Origin: Rhodopirellula bahusiensis
GTDB taxonomy: Bacteria; Planctomycetota; Planctomycetia; Pirellulales; Pirellulaceae
NCBI RefSeq assembly: GCF_002727185.1
Contig: NZ_NIZW01000023.1
Span: 52,750 to 116,749, forward strand
Reading direction: 5' to 3'
Length of the DNA stretch: 64,000 bases
In this document: positions 57,760-64,000 of the stretch, piece after piece
Numbering within the stretch: position 1 is the first letter of the stretch
Layout of the letters: the number at the start of each line of letters is the position of its first letter
Made by a program: the position numbers and the translations under genes
Notes under the pieces: model-generated
Seen by the model: only the letters and a program-made list of their open reading frames with translations
Databases searched by the model: none
What the model was told of the DNA's origin: nothing

Positions 57760-58313
57760 TTCGATCGCTGTCCGTGCCGGCGTTCCTGTTGTTGGCCTGC
57801 TTGCTTTCAGGTGCCTACGGAATGCTGCACAATCAGGTTTCGTATTCCATCTCAGGAGAATACTTCACCAAATTCAAATTCGATCAGTTTGGCATCTCGC
57901 CGGAAACTCCTGAACGACTCGGAGCGGCAATCGTTGGATGGCACGCGTCTTGGTGGATGGGCGCGTTCATCGGACTCTTTCTGATTCCGGCCGGGATGCT
58001 TGTCCGCAGTGATATTGGCTATGTGTTCGCGGTGCTCCGCTCATTCGTAGTCGTCCTGTCAACGACAATGCTGGTCGGAGCACTCGGGTTGCTCCTAGCC
58101 TTTGTCTTCGCCGGATCCAACCCTGACGTTGACTCAATGCTACGTGAAGCGATGATCACCGATCCAATCGCGTTCCGTCGAACTGCCTCGCTTCACAACG
58201 CCAGCTACATCGGTGGATTGCTTGGAATCTTTGCGGGTTGGGCAAGCATTCTAAGATCATTCCTTCGCGAAAACGAACGCCTGAATTTTGAGTCTCGCGA
58301 GGGTGAGGAATGA
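57756..58313 (+). CDS. hypothetical integral membrane protein, operon gene 2
   Basis: A 185-residue protein with about four hydrophobic segments and the phrase SYSISGEYFTKFKFDQFGI near residue 30, a motif that I have seen in short uncharacterised membrane proteins of several phyla. The start is GTG 57756, overlapping the preceding stop by 4 bp, and its stop overlaps the next ATG by 4 bp. The function is not known. Confidence 0.75.
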   Translation: MIRSLSVPAFLLLACLLSGAYGMLHNQVSYSISGEYFTKFKFDQFGISPETPERLGAAIVGWHASWWMGAFIGLFLIPAGMLVRSDIGYVFAVLRSFVVVLSTTMLVGALGLLLAFVFAGSNPDVDSMLREAMITDPIAFRRTASLHNASYIGGLLGIFAGWASILRSFLRENERLNFESREGEE

Positions 58314-58738
58314 AGCGAAAAAGCTATTCACTTCGGATGCTGTTGCTGTGTACGACGCTGACTGCATTCGTGCTTGCGCTCAATCAGGTTGCATCGCCTG
58401 TACATCAGTTGGTTCGCTACCTTGGCCCATTGCCGAATCGATGCTTGCGGGAGCCGCAGACAATCCACTATGGCTGGCCTGTCTTTTCTCGCACAGATCG
58501 ATCAACCAACCATCCTCGTCATAGAACCGGACCTTGCGAGTACGATTCCACCTACCATTCAATCGGGCTCGCTTGCAATTTGGCGGTCGCCATTCTGATG
58601 TCCACCGTGGTAGTCTACGCAATCGTGACGCTGCCGGACTTTATCGCCTGGAGATTGAAATTGGACCGAGAGCGGCAAGTGATTGAACGGTCTTTGCGGG
58701 GCAGGACAGACAGAAAAAAGGCCGAAGAGCATTCATGA
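58310..58738 (+). CDS. hypothetical membrane protein, operon gene 3
   Basis: A 142-residue protein with two hydrophobic segments (about 8-27 and 87-108) separated by a hydrophilic loop with Pro, His and Arg residues. The C-terminal tail is highly charged (RERQVIERSLRGRTDRKKAE). No domain is recognised. Both ends overlap neighbours by 4 bp (ATGA), so it is translated together with genes 2 and 4. Confidence 0.7.
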   Translation: MKRKSYSLRMLLLCTTLTAFVLALNQVASPVHQLVRYLGPLPNRCLREPQTIHYGWPVFSRTDRSTNHPRHRTGPCEYDSTYHSIGLACNLAVAILMSTVVVYAIVTLPDFIAWRLKLDRERQVIERSLRGRTDRKKAEEHS

Positions 58739-59130
58739 ACGTTGACACTGAGAGCACCGAAGCGGCAGATCTGCCGTTACTGCCCACTAGGAAAGGCTAC
58801 GTTCCGATTGGCGAACGTCTCAACCAAGACGTCTGGCACGACAATTTTGTTCCAAGATACAGTGTTCTCGCGTCTGCCCCGCCAACTCGCTTGACCTTGG
58901 TCGGTGTGTGGTTGCTTTTCGGCCCGATGGTGTTCTTCTCTGTTTTCGCGTCGCTGATCTGGATTGGCGATTCACAAGACTTTCTTGCGAAGCTCATCTC
59001 GGGGGTCTGGTCTTGTCTGTACACATCCGTGCCCGCTGCGGTGTTGTACAAACAGACGCAACGATACCTGAGATCGGCCTGGAAACGGCACGAGGACAAC
59101 GTCGAAAACGCGAGTTGCGAAACAACATGA
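58735..59130 (+). CDS. hypothetical membrane protein, operon gene 4
   Basis: A 131-residue protein with an N-terminal hydrophilic stretch (about 1-52) and two hydrophobic segments (about 53-75 and 83-103). No family recognised. ATG 58735 overlaps the preceding stop by 4 bp; it closes the four-gene run. The following 247 bp hold the inverted repeat at 59164-59257. Confidence 0.7.
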   Translation: MNVDTESTEAADLPLLPTRKGYVPIGERLNQDVWHDNFVPRYSVLASAPPTRLTLVGVWLLFGPMVFFSVFASLIWIGDSQDFLAKLISGVWSCLYTSVPAAVLYKQTQRYLRSAWKRHEDNVENASCETT

Positions 59131-59163
59131 TCCCCTCTGTCAGCGTGTTGAATTCATCGTCGG

Positions 59164-59257
59164 TCATCTGTGTTCATCGTCATTCATTTGTGGCCAATAT
59201 TCCTGGCAGTCTTCAATAAGTCTTTTTCCACAGATGAATTGGGATGAACTCAGATTT
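59164..59257. repeat. degenerate inverted repeat, 30-bp arms
   Basis: Arm 1 (59164-59193) includes CATCTGTGTTCAT and ends CATTTGTGG; arm 2 (59228-59257) begins CCACAGATGAAT and has GATGAACTCAGAT. Aligning arm 2 with the reverse complement of arm 1 gives about 23 identities out of 30, around a 34-base loop. The motif resembles the dispersed CTGTG-rich short sequences seen in many environmental genomes; it may be a decayed REP or MITE-like element. It overlaps no gene that I trust. Confidence 0.65.
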
Positions 59258-59377
59258 GAGGCGCGAGAATTTGTTCAGTTCAGGTTCATCTCGTCTTGCA
59301 GCATGATGATAGAATTGACGAATGGTCGGCTGGCGTATCAGCCGCGATTCTCAAAGCCTCGTTCAGGATTGAGTCAC

Positions 59378-59683
59378 ATGAGTTCCACCAACCCATACAA
59401 GACAACTCGCCACTGCCTCGACCAAATTGCTCAGCCACGCATCAACCGACGGCGATGGGCTTTGGCCAGTTTTGCGATCGTCTTTCTCGCGTGTGTCGGC
59501 TTCGGTGGATATGGACTCTACGTTGACGCTCAGTACGCTGCGACACTTCCTTCGAATGTACCGAGATGCGGCAACCCGGCTATGGCTGCGATGGCATTCA
59601 TCTTTCCGATTGGTCCAGTATTCGGAAGTGTTGCAGCTGGGATGGGCTACCTCGCAGCTGCTGTGCTCGATCCGCGACCTTGA
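59378..59683 (+). CDS. hypothetical small membrane protein
   Basis: A 101-residue protein with two hydrophobic segments, about 26-46 (ALASFAIVFLACVGFGGYG) and 70-95 (with a GPVFGSVAAGMGYLAAAV segment). The N terminus SSTNPYKT resembles the short Asn-Pro-Tyr start of planctomycete small membrane proteins. I chose ATG 59378; the longer frame from 59234 runs into the inverted repeat. It converges with the DUF1583-like gene, 56 bp away. Confidence 0.65.
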   Translation: MSSTNPYKTTRHCLDQIAQPRINRRRWALASFAIVFLACVGFGGYGLYVDAQYAATLPSNVPRCGNPAMAAMAFIFPIGPVFGSVAAGMGYLAAAVLDPRP

Positions 59684-59739
59684 ATCTCGACACTTTGGGG
59701 CAGGATGCGAGTCACCACGAAGGACGAATATGCCTTGCT

Positions 59740-62700
59740 TCAGCGGGAGGAGAGCGGGTTCGATGAAGGTTCCGACTGATTTTGCCAGGGGACGACGCGT
59801 GGGTCGGGTCTCGCGGTGATGGCGAGCCACTTTCCATCGCGTGAAAGATCGACTCCAGAAATTTGTCGATCGATTGGTTGATTGGGCCAAATCTTTGGCA
59901 CGCCAGGGGATTCCACGTCCACAAAATGCAACTGGTTCCGCTTCGATTCGATGACTTGCATTGGAAACAGCAGGTGGCGACTGTCCGAAGACCAGCTCAT
60001 GTCACCGCCAACCTTTGCCGGCGTGTCGATGACACGAAGCCGGGCCGGACTGGACAACGTGACAACCGCGATCTCATCGCCCGAATTGTCGCGACGTCTT
60101 CCTTTGATCGCGATCTTTTTCCCGTCCGGTGACCAGCTCATGTTCCAGTAAACGTAGCTGTATCGAGTGGCATCCGGTCCCTGCAGAATGGACTTGCTCG
60201 TCGACTTGTTGAGGTCCCAAACGAACAGGCTGCCTCCTTTGCTGTAGGCGAGTCGATTCGGAACTGGTGACCACTGAATTCCCCAACCACTCGGATCAAG
60301 GATCGTTCGATTGGTACCGTCGGCGTCCATGATCCCAACGCCCTGTCGAGCAGCCGAAAAGGCAATTTGCGTTCCGTCGGGTGAGAATGTCGGCATCGAA
60401 CCGAAACCCAAATCAACCGGATCGCCGCCCGACTTTTCAACTCGCATCAACCGAGCCGTCAGTGTGGTTCCGGCTTGCTGATCGTAGGCGATCTGTGTTC
60501 CGTCGGGCGACCAAACTGGCGATCCGACGTGCAACAGTGCTTCAGAGGGTTTGGCCAGATCGCGCAGTTCCGTTCCGTCGACGCGAACGACCGATAGGAC
60601 TGGCTTGAGGTCAGGCGATGGCGAAACCATCATTTCCTCGGCTCGCAACGAAATGTTGTTCCATGTTGCCGACGTGGTCGCTTTGCCTTTGATGATGCAA
60701 ATGAGCTGGATTCCGCCAAGCGGGACGTCTCCGGTCGAGCCCTTCTCTTGGTGAATTAGTCGCCAGGTATTGCTGCCTTTTTCCGCAAATAGAAAGTAAA
60801 TCTGTTCCTTTCGTCGAGCGATTCGGAGTTTGCCAGAGTTTGACTCACACGAACTTCTTCCCGACGAATAACGTCTGGTCCCGTCCGGGTAATTGAGATT
60901 GATCGAACCTAACAAATTCTTGCCGTGATCCATCGAATACCCACTCGCCATCATCAGTTTTCGTGAGAGCGGGTCATCGAGCGTGATGGTGACCGCAGCA
61001 CGCGCGAGCTCACCCGACTCAGGAACGATCGCTTGGCTAAACTCCGCAACCACATCGAAGTCACCACGCATCGAGAATTGAGGATTTGCGCCGAGCTGTT
61101 TCCAAGGTCCGAGCGAAGTAGCCGATAGCCGCAAGCCTTCACCAGTGGTGTTGGCATTTCCGCTGTTTTGAAGCGTCTTGGCATTGAAGTATCGGTTCGT
61201 GCCCGCTTCGTCCCGAAAATCATGCGAGAACACGGAGGCCAGATCAGCAAGCTCCATCTGCAGCCGATGAGGGATAGGGTCGGCGAGTGACTGCGTTTCC
61301 GGCAACTGTGTCGGCCAGTTGCCACGTAGAGTCAGTGCTTTTGCTCTGAGCTCTTCGCGATCGGCAAAGTGAAACAATCCAAACGTGCGGTCGCTTTCAC
61401 TGTCCAAAGGTCGTTCGTAGACGAGCTGATCATTCAGTGAAATCTGGACTGCGTCGTTGACCAACTGCAGTTCAAGGTGATTCCACTGGGACGGTTTCAG
61501 CGGGAGTTTTCCTTCGTGACGTTGGTAGTCGGACACGACCGTGATGTTGTCGGGCCGCAGCTTGCTACGATCGAAGGGACCGTCGGTGATCCAGTGCTCA
61601 GCCACGCCGTCGCTGGTGATGAGAAACGCAAGTCGATCGAGCGCCGGATGTGCACTCACCTTTCCGGGGTCATAGTAGAATTCGAACTCCACTCGATCGC
61701 CGGCCATCAGCGGCCGGAAATATCGAAGCAGACTTTCGTGATACGACTGATCCAAATCTTCGCGTTCCGGGCTCACGATCATCGTGTCCCCACGTCCGGT
61801 GTCGACGCGTTTCCATTGGCCTTTGTACTGAGCAAGAGAGCCACCGTAGTAGTCAGTCCAACCCGACAGCCCATGCGAGGTCAACAAGGAAACTTCGCTT
61901 GGTATTTCCGGTGTGTCTCCAATGTGAACGTTCCGGAACTCTGCGGTGGCTTGATGCCAACTTCGCATTGCGATCCAAGGTGCTGCGTTGGGTGCGACCG
62001 ATTCCTGTTGGACGTGTCGACCATTCAAATGGACTGTTTGAGTGTTGCCCGAAAGCGTCGAACGGTAGTGAATCCATCGATCAAGCTTCGTGAAAGGTTG
62101 GCTCAGTTCGACGTCTTCGATTCCCCAAGTCAAGATTCCGCTGCGGAAGCGATTGTTTCGATAGCTAGGACCTACAATCCTTCCCGCCGCTAAGACTTGT
62201 CCGGGATCGTTGACCCTCAGATCCACTTCGATGCCATAGTCACCTTGCAAGGGTGTCGTGAAAGCCAAGTATTCATTGTGGCTGCCACCATGTTTCGACA
62301 CCGCTCCGGTTTTGTCCAGGATCCATTGGGCAGAGGCATCACCATTCCCTCGCATCATTGCGTTCGCCAAGCGAATCGGAATCCACTGCTGCGAATAGTC
62401 GGCACTCGAATCGTAGATCTTTCGAAATGCTTCGTCGGTGGACACCAATTGACGGCCATACATCTCGGTTCTGGTTCGTCGAATTTGGCTGACGAACGAG
62501 TGAGGCAGATCCGCACGTTTGCGAACGACACATGTTTGATAGAGGTACGAGACCAGTTCTCCCAGAACGCGTGATTGCGCGAACTGCGGCGTCCCTCGAT
62601 GTGCCACCAACGCGGCCGGCCATAATTCAGCGAGTGAGTGATCTTTGACCTTGGACGTCAGTTCGTGAAGCGATGCGATGGACTCTTCGGCGCCGGCTTC

Positions 62701-63264
62701 GTTGCCCATTTCAAGATCAATCAGTGCCAACATCGCTTGACGTGATCGCCCGTCATTCGGGCTTCGCGGAACGACTGACACCACTCGCCGACGCAGCTCA
62801 TCCAATTTCCCTTGTTGCTTAGCGAGCAGCAAGGCGTCAAAGACGGGCGAGACAACATGCGCCTGATGCGGCTCGAAGGCGGCGTCTTTTTGAACGGCAG
62901 GTGACGGATTGGTTGGTGGTGAAGCACCCGACACGCGAAAGCTTTCAAGTGATTGCGAAGGCAAAATCCAGTCAACGAGAAATTGCAATCGTTCTTCGGC
63001 AGGAAGGTTGGACGCGAGCCTTCGAATCTCCAGCACGTTGTCGGCGAAGAGGTCGGATCCGAACAGCGATTCTCGAACGTGTTCGTCGAGTTTGCTGATT
63101 GAAACTCCCGAATCGAGTTCCTCATTGGCGGCCGATGCACTCAGCAACGTCGCTTCATCAGTTCGCTGGCCGAATGCAACGGACTGATGACAACCTAGAG
63201 CGACGACGACAGCGGCAATGAAGCTAAGACGCATCGTCACGGACGCTCGTTTCGCGAGTTGCAT
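59740..63264 (-). CDS. large exported DUF1583-like protein with TolB/PD40-like repeats
   Basis: A 1174-residue protein with a signal peptide (cleavage near VAFGQ; ATG 63264 is used, ATG 63234 is an alternative). The N part is helical and repeat-like (about 40-310). The middle (about 310-890) has concanavalin-like beta-sandwich segments, for example EYLAFTTPLQGDYGIEVDLR and FEFYYDPGKVSAHPA, as in Rhodopirellula DUF1581/DUF1583 proteins. The C-terminal ~260 residues carry WSPDGTQIAYD, FSPDGTQIAFS, WSPDGKKIAIKG and WSSDSRHLLF, the PD40/TolB propeller repeat. The cell location would be periplasm or surface. Function unknown. Confidence 0.82.
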   Translation of the reverse strand: MQLAKRASVTMRLSFIAAVVVALGCHQSVAFGQRTDEATLLSASAANEELDSGVSISKLDEHVRESLFGSDLFADNVLEIRRLASNLPAEERLQFLVDWILPSQSLESFRVSGASPPTNPSPAVQKDAAFEPHQAHVVSPVFDALLLAKQQGKLDELRRRVVSVVPRSPNDGRSRQAMLALIDLEMGNEAGAEESIASLHELTSKVKDHSLAELWPAALVAHRGTPQFAQSRVLGELVSYLYQTCVVRKRADLPHSFVSQIRRTRTEMYGRQLVSTDEAFRKIYDSSADYSQQWIPIRLANAMMRGNGDASAQWILDKTGAVSKHGGSHNEYLAFTTPLQGDYGIEVDLRVNDPGQVLAAGRIVGPSYRNNRFRSGILTWGIEDVELSQPFTKLDRWIHYRSTLSGNTQTVHLNGRHVQQESVAPNAAPWIAMRSWHQATAEFRNVHIGDTPEIPSEVSLLTSHGLSGWTDYYGGSLAQYKGQWKRVDTGRGDTMIVSPEREDLDQSYHESLLRYFRPLMAGDRVEFEFYYDPGKVSAHPALDRLAFLITSDGVAEHWITDGPFDRSKLRPDNITVVSDYQRHEGKLPLKPSQWNHLELQLVNDAVQISLNDQLVYERPLDSESDRTFGLFHFADREELRAKALTLRGNWPTQLPETQSLADPIPHRLQMELADLASVFSHDFRDEAGTNRYFNAKTLQNSGNANTTGEGLRLSATSLGPWKQLGANPQFSMRGDFDVVAEFSQAIVPESGELARAAVTITLDDPLSRKLMMASGYSMDHGKNLLGSINLNYPDGTRRYSSGRSSCESNSGKLRIARRKEQIYFLFAEKGSNTWRLIHQEKGSTGDVPLGGIQLICIIKGKATTSATWNNISLRAEEMMVSPSPDLKPVLSVVRVDGTELRDLAKPSEALLHVGSPVWSPDGTQIAYDQQAGTTLTARLMRVEKSGGDPVDLGFGSMPTFSPDGTQIAFSAARQGVGIMDADGTNRTILDPSGWGIQWSPVPNRLAYSKGGSLFVWDLNKSTSKSILQGPDATRYSYVYWNMSWSPDGKKIAIKGRRRDNSGDEIAVVTLSSPARLRVIDTPAKVGGDMSWSSDSRHLLFPMQVIESKRNQLHFVDVESPGVPKIWPNQPIDRQISGVDLSRDGKWLAITARPDPRVVPWQNQSEPSSNPLSSR

Positions 63265-63430
63265 TGGAATGGTCAGAAGAAGGCGGGGGCTGTATCAGCA
63301 GGTGAATCGACCAGGCTTGTCGATTGCGGGGTTTCATCCTACCACTCGCCGACATTGGTCGCACGCTTCAACGACCGTTGCATTGGGTTACCTTGTACCG
63401 GTCCGCAACCGACGTGTTCGTTGTTGCGTC

Positions 63431-63892
63431 GTGAATCATTCACTGCATTGCGAACCATTGGAAACCGAGCCAAATCCGTATCGTTCCCCGACCGCTCAAC
63501 CGATCGGCTCTTCCCGTTCGGGGTCTACGAAGTGCCCGGTTTGCCATCATCCGGTGAACCGATCGCGTTTCGTGCTGCCCGGATGCAATTGCGACATTTG
63601 CGGTAGGCGACTGCGACTGAAGAATTCTTGGAAGGCCAGTTCGCTTTCGACGCTGACCGCGATCGCTTGCTTCCTATCAATGCTCTACTTTCGAGCGATT
63701 CCACCCGAGAACGGAATTTTGTTTGGCATCCACGCGTTTGCATTTCTGATCCTTGGCACACTTTGGTTTCATCTGTTCGGAAAACCTGCGTTGAGCACTT
63801 GGACGGGCGCGGCATCGGCAACCGCGTTGGCTCGTGAACGCGAGCGATTCCGGAGCGAGATGGATTCGGTCGACAGTGAGCTGCAGCGTTGA
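63431..63892 (+). CDS. zinc-ribbon membrane protein
   Basis: A 153-residue protein started at GTG 63431; the frame is open further upstream to 63218, but that portion overlaps the start of the divergent DUF1583-like gene and has no RBS. The N terminus has EPNPYRSP, a recurrent planctomycete motif. CPVCHH and CNCDICGRRL form a likely four-cysteine zinc ribbon (about residues 38-62). Two hydrophobic segments follow (about 73-92 and 97-117), then a charged helical tail. The function is not known. Confidence 0.65.
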   Translation: MNHSLHCEPLETEPNPYRSPTAQPIGSSRSGSTKCPVCHHPVNRSRFVLPGCNCDICGRRLRLKNSWKASSLSTLTAIACFLSMLYFRAIPPENGILFGIHAFAFLILGTLWFHLFGKPALSTWTGAASATALARERERFRSEMDSVDSELQR

Positions 63893-64000
63893 CGACAGTT
63901 TTAACCTTGGAGCGCACCTTGCGGTTTGCGTGATCATGCGGACAGTCGGTAGGTTCGGAAGCCGTTTGCGGCGGCAATGGCTCGTTTCCAGTGTGCGACC

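Noticed and set aside
1..64000. tRNA, rRNA, transposase or integrase genes
   Set aside because: None was recognised by eye on either strand; there is no support for an integrated element despite the island-like gene content.

Overview
The window looks like a chromosomal segment of a marine planctomycete of the Pirellulaceae, close to Rhodopirellula. The evidence is gene content: a DUF1559 H-X9-DG pseudopilin with a tiny lipoprotein partner, a DUF1583-like secreted protein with TolB-like repeats, an ASPIC/UnbV FG-GAP lipoprotein, small membrane proteins including one with an N-terminal PNPYRSP motif, and a large set of secreted Sde182-like (DUF1593) proteins. No rRNA, tRNA, CRISPR array, transposase or phage gene was recognised.

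Region 1 (1-25.9 kb) is a catabolic island on the + strand, with a divergent AraC regulator at its left edge. It holds a zinc alcohol dehydrogenase, a complete ribose-type ABC import set (RbsD, RbsB lipoprotein, DUF2291, RbsA, RbsC), a ribokinase-like kinase and then a run of exported enzymes. Six proteins carry seven Sde182-type nucleoside-hydrolase-like domains, one of them fused to a PL1 pectate lyase and one a 1637-residue multidomain protein. Between them are a beta-lactamase/esterase-type hydrolase, a DUF5060 + apiosidase-like glycoside hydrolase, an extended SDR epimerase/dehydratase and a ThuA-like protein. Many genes overlap by 4 bp. I infer a polysaccharide-utilisation locus: export-side enzymes release a furanose from a pectin-like polymer and the Rbs system imports and phosphorylates it. 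The substrate is not proven; an apiose- or ribofuranose-bearing pectin is the working idea.

Region 2 (26-29.5 kb) has a DACNV/diadenylate-cyclase-like protein with DGA and GTRHR motifs, an ArsR-type regulator with a CxC site and a secreted protein of unknown function directly downstream.

Region 3 (29.5-45.3 kb) is a divergent two-partner secretion locus: a TpsB transporter on the - strand and a ~4510-residue TpsA exoprotein on the + strand. The exoprotein contains an inserted C-type-lectin-like domain and 14 tandem 88-residue YDG repeats, part of which is organised as a 792-bp higher-order repeat.

Region 4 (45.5-51.1 kb) holds a Tat-type metallophosphoesterase, a TPR/FG-GAP/ASPIC lipoprotein converging on it with an 81-bp coding overlap, a small lipoprotein and the DUF1559 pseudopilin. 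An 842-bp intergenic stretch with a 16-bp tandem repeat follows.

Region 5 (51.9-56.9 kb) has a second AraC regulator, a secreted alpha/beta hydrolase, a ROK sugar kinase and a NagB-LmbE fusion, suggesting amino-sugar or related sugar metabolism. Region 6 (56.9-64 kb) has small membrane proteins, four of them translationally coupled, a degenerate inverted repeat, the large DUF1583-like secreted protein and a zinc-ribbon membrane protein.
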